A stretch of 64,000 bases of DNA from Pseudomonas oryzicola (GTDB lineage: Bacteria > Pseudomonadota > Gammaproteobacteria > Pseudomonadales > Pseudomonadaceae), in contig NZ_JABWRZ020000001.1 of the NCBI RefSeq assembly GCF_014269185.2, forward strand, positions 2,877,001-2,941,000. The letters run 5' to 3'. Shown here one piece after another: positions 28,529 to 35,376 of the stretch (positions within the stretch are counted from its first letter, which is position 1; the number at the start of each line of letters is the position of its first letter). The notes under the pieces were generated by a model. That model did no database searches. It worked only from the letters and a program-made list of their open reading frames with translations, and had not been told where the DNA came from. The position numbers and the translations under genes are program-made.

Positions 28529-29289
28529 AACTCAAGCCTGCTAAGCCAGGCTACAAGGGGAACAAACTATCATCTCAAGAGGCAGCTCAGTGCGGAATAA
28601 CTGCAACACTTAGCCCAATCTCTGCGCGAGCTTATTTTGAAAGCGGGGGGATGGCCCTTGCAGGATCATTTATTTCTTACGCAGCAACTGCATCTGCACT
28701 AGCAGCAGAAGCTACTGCAATAGGGGCGGCGAGTCTAGCAATTGGGGCTAGTGCTTTTATAATAGGTGGTGCTGCTGCCATATCATTGATCACATTGGGT
28801 GGCTACACGTTAATCTCTGGGAAAAGCCCATTAAATGCTGATCAAAAATCGGAGTTAGAAGCAATCACAAACCTCTATGGACAATTTGCATTCACTACAT
28901 CTGTATTTTTTAGCTCAAAATACGAAAGCTCCATGTTCTTTGCAAAAACCGCTAAGGCCGCCTCAGACATTTTTAAGTTCTCAAATTCTGCGTATGACAG
29001 CATGACCACAAGCAGGGCCTTGAGCGCCGCAGACATGCTCTTTGGCTTAAAAGACGCTCAGGAAGCCATAGGGTATTTCGGCACGGACTTTAAAAAAGAT
29101 TTTGAAAAGCTTTTGGCGGACTCAGAAGCTATGCTGTTATTTGATAGCCCCAACGACACTTCTACGAGCAGTGCTTTTCCTGATCGATCACACCTCGGAG
29201 ATCGACCGCATGGAGAAGTTCAAGATGGAGAATCTGATGATGATGTCGTGAATGATGACAGTGATGAAGCAGATAGCAATTTTTTCTAA
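28525..29289 (+). CDS. Unknown 254-aa protein with long Ala/Gly-rich hydrophobic segment
   Basis: Residues about 40-100 form an extended hydrophobic Ala/Gly stretch (LAIGASAFIIGGAAAISLIT lies inside), enough for two or three membrane passes. An amphipathic middle and a very acidic tail follow (ESDDDVVNDDSDEADSNFF). It is coupled to the preceding gene by an ATGA overlap. The layout of a soluble partner plus a glycine-zipper-like membrane protein suggests a pore-forming effector or a membrane-acting defence module. That is inference only. AT-rich and foreign-looking. Confidence 0.72.
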   Translation: MKLKPAKPGYKGNKLSSQEAAQCGITATLSPISARAYFESGGMALAGSFISYAATASALAAEATAIGAASLAIGASAFIIGGAAAISLITLGGYTLISGKSPLNADQKSELEAITNLYGQFAFTTSVFFSSKYESSMFFAKTAKAASDIFKFSNSAYDSMTTSRALSAADMLFGLKDAQEAIGYFGTDFKKDFEKLLADSEAMLLFDSPNDTSTSSAFPDRSHLGDRPHGEVQDGESDDDVVNDDSDEADSNFF

Positions 29290-29564
29290 AAATCACAGGA
29301 GTACCTATTTTTAAAGATTATTTCTTCACTTTGAGAACAAGCACGTATCTCCAGGCCTCCCAGGCACCCTCAACACCATTTTGACGCAAACTGAATGCCG
29401 CCTGACTGCCTACAGATTTTGACGTGTTCGGATGCGCTGTTCGCTTGATGCAGCAACCAAAGAGTACAAGTGTACTCTTTGGTGTTATTGCGGAGTTTGA
29501 GGTGGTTAGATCGCTTGCGATGAAGGCCGTAAGAGGAGGACGGAGCCGCCTTCGTTGCTCGGTT
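29290..29564. other. Intergenic region between AT-rich pair and recombinase
   Basis: No gene is seen. It contains the 26-bp inverted repeat described separately. The two flanking genes converge on it. Confidence 0.4.
29457..29482. repeat. 12-bp-arm perfect inverted repeat between convergent genes
   Basis: CCAAAGAGTACA and TGTACTCTTTGG flank a 2-nt centre. Lying between convergent genes it may act as a bidirectional terminator, though T-runs are weak. Its near-perfect dyad close to the recombinase gene also fits a recombination or operator site. Confidence 0.55.
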
Positions 29565-30845
29565 TCACTTTAATTTCAGGTGCTTAACTGAGTGCGCCCG
29601 CTGTTCATCCAGCGAGTTATAATAGGTGTTCTGGGTGGTACTGAGGCTGTTGTGGCGCAGATCCGCCTGCAAATCCTTCATGTCACGAAACGGCGCATCG
29701 AAGGTCGCCGAGGTGTGCCGCAGCCAGTGCAGCGAAGCCGAGCGCAGGTTATCGATCTCGTCCTCGCTACGCCCCTCAACCATCATCTTCGTCAGCGCGC
29801 GGTCGAACACTTCTTGCAGCAACACGCGCACATGCCGGCTGGACAAGCCACCGCGCCCATCGAGCTTCGACAGCAGCGGATACGGATCATGGGGCGAGGG
29901 CAGGGGAGTCAAGCCCAGGTGTACCCGGTAACGGCTTAGGTAGGAATGCACATAGTCGTCCCGCACACTGACTTTCGCTGACTTGTTGCCTTTACCCACC
30001 ACATGGAACCACCAGTTGCCCAGGGTATCGCGACGAAAATCGCCCATGGTCGGTTCCCAGTTATCCCGGCCCACCAGGTCAGAAATGCGCAGGTACATGG
30101 CAAACAAGGTGGTGAGCACAAACAGCGTGCGCTCATGCACCGGGTCCTGGTTGGCCATGTCTTCAGCGGTCTCGATCACATAGTCCCATTGCAGGTGGGT
30201 CAGTGCGCGACCATTGGCGTCCTGGGTGTGTCGCTGCTTGTACACCGACTTCTGCTTCACAGCGCGGAACGGGTTCACCTCAGTCAGGCCTTCGTCGATG
30301 GCATATTGATAGAAACTGCCACACACGGCGAACACCTGAGCCACGGACCCTTGCGCCATCTTGTAGCGGTTCGGCATAGCAGTCGATGACGGCAGGTGCT
30401 TCTCGCGTTTGGGCCGCGTCTGGCTGAAGGGACGCCAGTCCGGGTTGGGCAAGCATGCCGTTTTGTTGCCAGCGGGCTGCTGGTGGGTTCGCACGAAACG
30501 GGATTTGACCATGGGGCCAATCCAGGCCTTGGGTGGCCGCAGGCAAAACTCCATGAAGGCTTCGGCGTCACTGCGACGGAGTTGCAGCAACGGTTTCTCC
30601 CTGACCAGCAGAGACCAGAGCAACAGGCGCTCGATATTGGTACGATAGGAATTGAAGGTGGATTCGTTGCCGGCGTACGAGCGCAGGAAGGCGCGAGCGG
30701 CCAGGTAACCCTGGCGGGCGTCCAGTTCGTCGGCAAAAACTGTCAGGTAATCGCAGACCGCAGGGAGTTCATCGCTCAGCTGGTGGAAGTTCAGTTCCAG
30801 GAAGCGTCGGTAGGTGTCAAAGAGCGGCTGGGGATTGGAAGACAT
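29565..30845 (-). CDS. Tyrosine recombinase (phage-integrase family)
   Basis: The 426-aa protein has an N-terminal SAM-like core-binding domain (about residues 45-200) and a catalytic domain. Catalytic residues are visible: Arg253 in YLRISDL, Lys285 in VGKGNK, His373 and Arg376 in LHWLRHTS, His398 in LRHNSLSTT, and Tyr408 (or 409) in NTYYNS. The enzyme should be active. The type is common in accessory islands of Pseudomonas, where such genes often act on the island carrying them. A truncated relative lies at 34363-34712. Upstream of the start is a 34-bp palindrome. Confidence 0.92.
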   Translation of the reverse strand: MSSNPQPLFDTYRRFLELNFHQLSDELPAVCDYLTVFADELDARQGYLAARAFLRSYAGNESTFNSYRTNIERLLLWSLLVREKPLLQLRRSDAEAFMEFCLRPPKAWIGPMVKSRFVRTHQQPAGNKTACLPNPDWRPFSQTRPKREKHLPSSTAMPNRYKMAQGSVAQVFAVCGSFYQYAIDEGLTEVNPFRAVKQKSVYKQRHTQDANGRALTHLQWDYVIETAEDMANQDPVHERTLFVLTTLFAMYLRISDLVGRDNWEPTMGDFRRDTLGNWWFHVVGKGNKSAKVSVRDDYVHSYLSRYRVHLGLTPLPSPHDPYPLLSKLDGRGGLSSRHVRVLLQEVFDRALTKMMVEGRSEDEIDNLRSASLHWLRHTSATFDAPFRDMKDLQADLRHNSLSTTQNTYYNSLDEQRAHSVKHLKLK

Positions 30846-31276
30846 GGTGCAAGCCTATTAATAAGACGAAAACTATCAAGTTGCGCGACATCCGAGCCTG
30901 GCAATTATCGGATATGTAGAAGGGCATAATCTCGCGTTTCGAAGTGATATTCGCGAGTTGCGTAGTGATAACTACACTAAATATTCATTTAGTGTAGTTA
31001 TTGTCAAGGCGCCCACAAAATGACTAGACCAATGGTATCGGGGAGGCGTAAAAGGTGAGGTGCGGCATAATTCGCATCTAAAGTAAGATAGACGGTCAAC
31101 TCGTCCAATATTTAATTGAGCTTTTAGTTTTTTCTGAATCTCAACTGAACTTATGAAACCCCTTGAACACAGCATATCCAGCACCTTTTGCTAGGCCGAA
31201 AGACGGACTAATTCCGGTAATTTGCAAACCCTATGCGTTTTCTCCCTGATTTAACTGACCAGAATCTGTTCATGAA
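30846..31276. other. Recombinase upstream region, no gene seen
   Basis: Apart from the palindrome at 30968-31001, which is probably regulatory, I see no coding sequence here. Confidence 0.4.
30968..31001. promoter_or_regulatory. 34-bp palindrome upstream of the recombinase
   Basis: ATAACTACACTAAAT (30968-30982) pairs perfectly with ATTTAGTGTAGTTAT (30987-31001) around the 4-nt centre ATTC. It is 123 bp upstream of the recombinase start. It could be an operator controlling the recombinase, or a binding site for the recombinase itself. Confidence 0.5.
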
Positions 31277-31553
31277 ATCCAGTTTTCGGTGGGCTAAACG
31301 ATTCGAATGCTCCCTGGTTTCGCCAGCCCCGGAGCCTTTGATACACCGTTGGTCATGGGCCGAACCGTTCCGGCATATCTCGCCACGCAGCGCCCAAATA
31401 GAGTACCCAGAGCACACCTTCGAGCATCTTCCGAGGGGCGCCGATTGGGTTTCTCGTAATTTCGTACAGAGCCCAGGTTTTTGCCTCGGGCGTGTCTCGG
31501 ATCATCTGCGTCCCATCTTTAGTTGAACTGGCCTGATCTGTAGTTTTTTCCAC
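31277..31553 (-). pseudogene. IS5-family transposase N-terminal relic
   Basis: The leftward frame gives EGVLWVLYLGAAWRDMPERF, then a TGA where Trp is expected. The same frame continues as PTVYQRLRGWRNQGAFESF. This is the conserved N-terminal (DUF4096-like) part of IS5-group transposases. The catalytic part is missing and the frame decays near 31280. Confidence 0.75.
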
Positions 31554-31820
31554 GATTCAATTGAACCTGGCTGTTGCTGAATCGCGCAGGCCGCTCTAGA
31601 TCAAAGGCTTGACGCCTCAGCGGGACCAAGCGCTGGCCATGTTTCAGAGTGAGGGCGCCATTTGCAAAAGCTCCATACGCCATGAGCTTTTCGACCTAAG
31701 CGGCTGAGAATCCTAGCGGTCCCAGTTTTACCTGAATATCGTCCCAGTTTTAGCTGAACGCCACAGACGTGAAGCTGTGTTGAAATCTGCCCACCCACGG
31801 CCCCGGTAACTCCATACAAA
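31554..31820. other. Non-coding mosaic sequence
   Basis: Near-repeats of GTCCCAGTTTTA(C/G)CTGAA occur around 31724-31760. They look like IS-end debris. No gene is seen. Confidence 0.35.
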
Positions 31821-31913
31821 GATTCGCATAATGGACAGACCTTATGTTGAGCGGTGCCCGGACACTGCCAACGGCTCCGGGCGTCGCGTAACATAGGGTC
31901 GATTATGCGAATC
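31821..31913. other. attP-like hairpin with two inverted dif-like (XerC/XerD) sites
   Basis: Site 1 on + is GATTCGCATAA (31821-31831), centre TGGACAGACC, then TTATGTTGAGC (31842-31852). Site 2 on - has GATTCGCATAA (31903-31913), centre TCGACC, then CTATGTTACGC (31886-31896). The inner stem GCCCGGA/TCCGGGC (31856-31862 and 31876-31882) leaves a 13-nt loop. The whole segment can therefore fold into one long hairpin with a 4-nt bulge in the centre of site 1. XerC arms are identical. XerD arms are diverged from TTATGTTAAAT. This is the layout of the single-stranded attP of CTX-type filamentous phages. Confidence 0.7.
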
Positions 31914-32201
31914 CCCATCACGCTCTCAGAACGCGCCGTGCGCGATGCCAAGGCCTACATGGCCAACCCTGACCCGGAACACGCGGTTGAATCCCTCATT
32001 GACTCCTACGGCAACCTTGTCAGCGACCTGCGTAAGCTACGCGCCAGGGTTCGCCAGTTGGACGATGAGTCCGCCGAGAGAGGTCGCCCGACTAATCGAC
32101 GATCTATGAAAGGTACCAATCTACTCGACCTGGTTCGCTGGAGCTGGACTAATCTGGTACCAAAAGGTGGTTTCTATCGATATGAAATGGTACCATTGTG
32201 A
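31905..32201 (+). CDS. Small putative DNA-binding/coiled-coil protein of the satellite-like segment
   Basis: The 98-aa frame starts MRIPITLSERAVRDAKAYMA at an ATG inside the XerC arm of the dif-like hairpin. The N-terminal strand-plus-helices plan resembles ribbon-helix-helix proteins, followed by a charged helix (LVSDLRKLRARVRQLDDESA). The last 30 residues overlap GGTACC repeats and look less protein-like, so the true end may be altered. It ends in a GTGA overlap with a possible upstream start of the next gene. Confidence 0.55.
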   Translation: MRIPITLSERAVRDAKAYMANPDPEHAVESLIDSYGNLVSDLRKLRARVRQLDDESAERGRPTNRRSMKGTNLLDLVRWSWTNLVPKGGFYRYEMVPL

Positions 32202-32544
32202 CAACCCAGGATGATCCTGGATCACAAGGAAAGGTACCAAAAATGCTCGTGAAGATTCAGGATATGGACGAATCCACCGTTGAGATGCTCAAGGCTATTA
32301 CCGGCAAGCGGACTGGATCAGGCGCCGTAGAGGCGGCAGCAATCGATTACATAGCCCAGTGCGATACGATCAAACGCCTTCGCGAACAGGAAGCCAGTTT
32401 GACGGCTAGACTCGAGGCCGCTGAAAGGACCATCCAGCGCGCCCGTGCCGCAGCGTCAGAACTGCTTGAGCGCACTGGTCAACTTATCTGATTGGTACCA
32501 ACTCTTCCGCCGGCGCCGTCGCCCTGGGCGACATTTCGGTACCG
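32112..32544. repeat. Six GGTACC motifs in 433 bp
   Basis: GGTACC occurs at 32112, 32156, 32189, 32233, 32494 and 32539, mostly in the form WGGTACCAA. One copy per 4 kb is expected by chance. Four cluster just before the 32243 gene and one follows it directly. This fits an array of operators for one of the small proteins encoded here. Confidence 0.55.
32243..32491 (+). CDS. Small coiled-coil protein of the satellite-like segment
   Basis: The 82-aa protein starts MLVKIQDMDESTVEMLKAIT at ATG 32243, with AAGGA 12 bp upstream. The first 45 residues resemble a small DNA-binding fold. The rest is a continuous heptad helix (LREQEASLTARLEAAERTIQ). A longer start (GTG 32198) overlaps the preceding gene. 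Function unknown; repressor or partition-like roles are possible. Confidence 0.55.
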   Translation: MLVKIQDMDESTVEMLKAITGKRTGSGAVEAAAIDYIAQCDTIKRLREQEASLTARLEAAERTIQRARAAASELLERTGQLI

Positions 32545-32850
32545 GTCGGGAGGCGTCATTGGTGGCGGGGTTAAGCGTAGCGCGGACCCCGACGGCAAAG
32601 ACGCCAATAGCCCGCTTCTGCTCTTCGCCAAACCGCCCCGGCGCCGCCCTCGAATGGTCAAGGGCCGCGACCCCGGCTTGTCGCGACAGCGCTTCATCGT
32701 CGCGATAAACGGAGTCCCGGAGCGCAGCGCCCCTTTACCACACCTCGCCCCTTTATCCTCTGAGGTGGGTGGCTGGGAGGCGCTTTTCCTCCCGGCCTCC
32801 CGCCGATGCATCAAAGGGATGCCCGCCGGAGGCGCTTTTGATCTTCTGCG
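32545..32850. other. GC-rich non-coding stretch
   Basis: Open frames here are products of high GC, with no ribosome site or similarity. Inverted GGGAGG/CCTCCC segments near 32776-32810 could form stems. Confidence 0.35.
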
Positions 32851-33057
32851 TCAGTGAAGCCGCAGCCCGCTGATGCCCTTGATCACTGCTGTTGCAGCCA
32901 GGACTTTGATGACCAGATCGAGCACCCATAGAGTGCAGCCGCCCATGATGATTCCCAGCGCGATCTGCTTGGCCAGCCAGTTGCCGCTGCGCTGATGCGA
33001 GGCATAGCGCCGTCCAGGCGCGTCGTCGTCCATTACGGCCCGCAGGTCGTCTTCCAT
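32851..33057 (-). CDS. Small single-pass membrane protein
   Basis: The 68-aa product MEDDLRAVMDDDAPGRRYAS has a hydrophilic N-terminus. A hydrophobic segment spans about residues 31-60 (IALGIIMGGCTLWVLDLVIK lies within). The start is preceded by GGAACC only, so translation is uncertain. It is divergent from the replication-like gene and shares its regulatory region. Filamentous phages encode small membrane proteins, but no family match is claimed. Confidence 0.5.
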   Translation of the reverse strand: MEDDLRAVMDDDAPGRRYASHQRSGNWLAKQIALGIIMGGCTLWVLDLVIKVLAATAVIKGISGLRLH

Positions 33058-33084
33058 GATGGTTCCTTGATGGGATTGGATGGA

Positions 33085-33129
33085 GCCGCCGAAGGCGGCG
33101 AGGGGGTGGGGGTGCTGTTACACCCCCAC
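33085..33129. other. Two adjacent hairpins, origin-like
   Basis: GCCGCC-GAA-GGCGGC (33085-33099) is followed by GTGGGGGTG-CTGTTA-CACCCCCAC (33106-33129), both perfect stems. They lie immediately before three palindromic operators and the replication-type domain. Clustered hairpins beside a rep gene are typical of single-stranded-phage or rolling-circle origins. Confidence 0.45.
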
Positions 33130-33133
33130 TTTA

Positions 33134-33227
33134 CCGAAGAATTCTTCGGATTGCCTTCCCTCGCCGTAGACTTCTGCGGTCTTTTCTTGCTATCGCTTTT
33201 CCTTTGCGCTACCGTAGATATCTTCGG
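33134..33227. promoter_or_regulatory. Three palindromes of consensus CCGWAGANNTCTDCGG
   Basis: CCGAAGAATTCTTCGG (33134-33149, perfect), CCGTAGACTTCTGCGG (33164-33179) and CCGTAGATATCTTCGG (33212-33227) share one 16-bp dyad pattern, with start-to-start spacings of 30 and 48 bp. They lie between divergent genes and directly upstream of the replication-type frame. An operator array for an element-encoded repressor is the likely role. Confidence 0.65.
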
Positions 33228-33234
33228 TATTGAG

Positions 33235-33438
33235 GTGTTCTATTTGAACTGTAGAGAGCTTGTTGAGCGTTTGCTTTCTGATGGCATCGTGACTGATCAG
33301 CGTTCCGCTTACGTCTCGGCCATTTATTATCAACTTTGGCGAGAGGGTCAGTCATTTGATGTTTCTGACCGAAGTGTTCAAACGCATCGTGCGCGCTTGA
33401 GAAAGCTTGGTTTTGATATTGCCAAGCCCTTTGTCTGA
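33235..33438 (+). CDS. Replication-initiation protein C-terminal domain (phage gene II/X-like), short
   Basis: A 67-aa frame (GTG 33235, or ATT/TTG just upstream) reads LLSDGIVTDQRSAYVSAIYY, followed by QTHRARLRKLGFDIAKPF. This matches the helical tail of filamentous-phage/plasmid replication proteins of the II/X (Phage_CRI) type. The N-terminal nicking domain is absent. The frame is open upstream to 32995, but that part is not protein-like. Either the gene is truncated or it is a stand-alone product analogous to phage protein X. Confidence 0.6.
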   Translation: MFYLNCRELVERLLSDGIVTDQRSAYVSAIYYQLWREGQSFDVSDRSVQTHRARLRKLGFDIAKPFV

Positions 33439-33596
33439 GAGATTATCTTTCCTGTTTCAATCTGAATATTGAATTTCTTGGCATGTTGCCGCGTGCCTTG
33501 AATTCGAATAATCCAGCCCATTAAGGGCTAGATGCTGCGCCGGAGAGTTGCCGCTCTCCAGCGCAGCTACCAAAAACGATCTATGGAGGATCGCAA

Positions 33597-33962
33597 ATGG
33601 CTATGCTCAATTTTACTGCAAACGATGCTATATCGGGCTCTGCTGCTTTCCCTTCGGGCTTTCTCGCGGCGCCTGAACTTGAAAAAATATCATGTTCAAC
33701 TCGTCAAAAAATTCACATTCATCCGCTTGAGCTTATCGGCAAAACCATCAAGGTTGCCGAACTCGTCGAATGTGAGGTTGGTTTATTTGAAGGTGATGCT
33801 TATCAATCATTTATAACTACCTCTACAGTTGTTGCTGTGACCCTTGCCAGCTCTGAGCATGGGTTTGATCACAGCTTGATCCTGATTGACGTTGATCGTC
33901 CTGAGTGCGGCAGTTATCAGTCTGACCTAGCCAGTCTGACGATTCTCGAGGTTCTTTCATGA
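33597..33962 (+). CDS. Small protein in the position of a phage ssDNA-binding protein
   Basis: The 121-aa protein MAMLNFTANDAISGSAAFPS has a good Shine-Dalgarno (TGGAGGA, 33582-33588). It is beta-rich (KTIKVAELVECEVGLFEGDA, STVVAVTLASSEHG), compatible with an OB-fold. In filamentous phages the ssDNA-binding protein gene follows the replication gene, which is its location here. Sequence similarity to a named family is not claimed. It ends in an ATGA overlap with the next small frame. Confidence 0.6.
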   Translation: MAMLNFTANDAISGSAAFPSGFLAAPELEKISCSTRQKIHIHPLELIGKTIKVAELVECEVGLFEGDAYQSFITTSTVVAVTLASSEHGFDHSLILIDVDRPECGSYQSDLASLTILEVLS

Positions 33963-34143
33963 GTAGCGTGTCCAACCTCATTGAGTTCGATCTGCCGAGC
34001 AAGCTCCGGAGCTGGCCGAGCCGACGGAGGTACGAGGCGGTACGGTCAGTGCTGGTGCGCGCAGTGGCTTAGTTCATTCGGCGACTGAGCCGGTGATTGT
34101 TTCTGACTCTGAGTTTGGCCGTAGGCCGTGGCGTAAGAACTGA
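33959..34143 (+). pseudogene. Short frameshifted gene at the end of the satellite-like segment
   Basis: The ATG overlaps the preceding stop (ATGA). The first frame reads MSSVSNLIEFDLPS. After a probable single-base change near 34002 a second frame continues QAPELAEPTEVRGGTVSAGA and ends at TGA 34141-34143. Uncorrected, the first frame would stop after 37 codons. It lies just before the dif-like site. Confidence 0.45.
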
Positions 34144-34149
34144 TCAGTG

Positions 34150-34177
34150 GATTCGCATAATGAGTATTATGTTAAAT
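34150..34177 (+). other. dif-like XerC/XerD recombination site
   Basis: XerC arm GATTCGCATAA (34150-34160), 6-bp centre TGAGTA (34161-34166), XerD arm TTATGTTAAAT (34167-34177). Both arms match the gammaproteobacterial dif consensus as I know it. Only the centre differs from the usual TGTATA. It is a direct repeat of the XerC arm at 31821, so the two sites bracket the 2.3-kb phage-like segment. It may be the chromosomal dif or an att site created by integration. Confidence 0.78.
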
Positions 34178-34362
34178 AACGTGCCATGTCAGAAATGTTC
34201 ATGATGTCACCAGCCTGTTGTAAGCGTTGAAAATTAATCGGCCCATCCCCCAGACCCAGCCACCCCCGATTTTCGTAGCCTACAGTGCACCTCCGATCCC
34301 AAGCGCTAGATCTCTGCGAAATTTAACCGGCCCTTTTTGAGCCTTTTTCTTTCATTAATTGA
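34178..34362. other. Intergenic stretch, nothing seen
   Basis: No gene or repeat is visible apart from the adjoining dif-like site. Confidence 0.35.
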
Positions 34363-34712
34363 TTGATAAAGAAAACGCTTCTTTCTACCAAAATTGACAA
34401 CACGCTCTCGTGGATTAACCTTGTCTCCACTCGTGGTGACCTCTCTCGAAAGGCTATGAATTTGATTCCGCTGTTTGGTGACTCTTGGGATCCCGGATCA
34501 GATGCACCATCATCGAGTGCTGACGAAAGCGCATTGATTCGTCACGCTCTGGCAACCCTGGATAGCTCCATACAGGCGCCTGAGGCTTATGCCAGCGTTC
34601 GCGCCCTGATCGCGCTTAAGCGCTATACCTACGCAAATCAGCGCATAAAAAAATTCGCGTCGATATTGGAAAAATTGCTGATCTGGTGCTTTTTCATACG
34701 CCAAGTTTCACC
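34363..34712 (+). pseudogene. N-terminal fragment of a second tyrosine recombinase, cut by IS3 copy 2
   Basis: From a possible TTG start, the frame contains YASVRALIALKRYTYANQRI followed by FASILEKLLIWCFFIRQ. This resembles the core-binding domain of the 29565-30845 recombinase (SYRTNIERLLLWSLLVRE). The frame ends where the IS3 terminal repeat begins (34713), so the catalytic domain is lost. Confidence 0.65.
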
Positions 34713-35081
34713 TGAATCGCCCCTGGTTTCCTAGACACTTTCCAAGCTCAGGAAATAGCGTTTCTCATACTCTACTGGAGACAGCTGCATGGCACTGCTG
34801 TGTCGACGTTTTGGGTTATAGAACATCTCAATGTAATCGAAAATATCACTTCTAGCTTCGTCACGCGTTGCGTAGATCCTTCGTCGGATTCGCTCTCGCT
34901 TCAAAAGCTGGAAAAAGCTCTCGGCTACTGCATTGTCGTGGCAGTTTCCCCGTCGGCTCATGCTGCTGACCACATTGTTGGCCTTAAGGAAGCTTTGCCA
35001 ATCTGAGCTACTGAACTAACTGCCTTGGTCTGAGTGAATCATCACTTGCTGCTGTGGCTTGCGTCGCCAAACGGCCATCAC
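34713..35081 (-). mobile_element. IS3-family element, copy 2, truncated (3' part of orfB only)
   Basis: It begins with the terminal repeat TGAATCGCCCCTGGTTTCCT and carries the C-terminal 80 codons of orfB in reverse (ending YEKRYFLSLESV). It is closely similar to copy 1 over about 330 bp. An in-frame TAG replaces a CGG codon of copy 1 (Arg of GSRFSS) at about 35019. Similarity stops at about 35081. No intact transposase and no second terminal repeat remain. Confidence 0.85.
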
Positions 35082-35363
35082 CGTACCGACCTTGATAAGA
35101 GCACCTGGACTTGTCGCACCTGTCGGCAATCGGTGTTCATCGAAGTCGACGACCGCGCTGGCCAGCAGTTCACCGTCCAACGCGTGCCAGCTCGGGAAAT
35201 CACCAATGACGACACCGTGGTCTACTGGAACGGCACCCGCCTAGTAAGCCGCTCGGTCACTGCCTCGAACCGGCATCCAAGCGGTCGCTGGTACCTTGCC
35301 CTCGAACAATACGGCCATGAGCTCCTACCATCAGGGCAGTACATCGGTCGCCTAGTCGAATGA
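35082..35363 (+). pseudogene. C-terminal remnant of a Cys-motif protein truncated by IS3
   Basis: The frame reads TDLDKSTWTCRTCRQSVFIE and continues to YGHELLPSGQYIGRLVE-TGA. It has good codon character and a CRTC pair that may be half of a zinc site. Its upstream part is replaced by IS3 DNA at about 35081. Family not recognised. Confidence 0.5.
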
Positions 35364-35376
35364 CCCTCCCCTTCCT

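Noticed and set aside
32492..32857. Open frames on both strands in the GC-rich stretch
   Set aside because: No start signal, low-complexity Arg/Pro-rich translation and mutual overlap; treated as non-coding.
33134..33149. CCGAAGAATTCTTCGG as a LexA box
   Set aside because: LexA boxes in this group follow CTGT-N8-ACAG; this dyad does not.
25243..35081. Region between the IS3 copies as a functional composite transposon
   Set aside because: Both copies have lost their outer terminal repeat and copy 2 has no transposase, so classical composite transposition is not possible.
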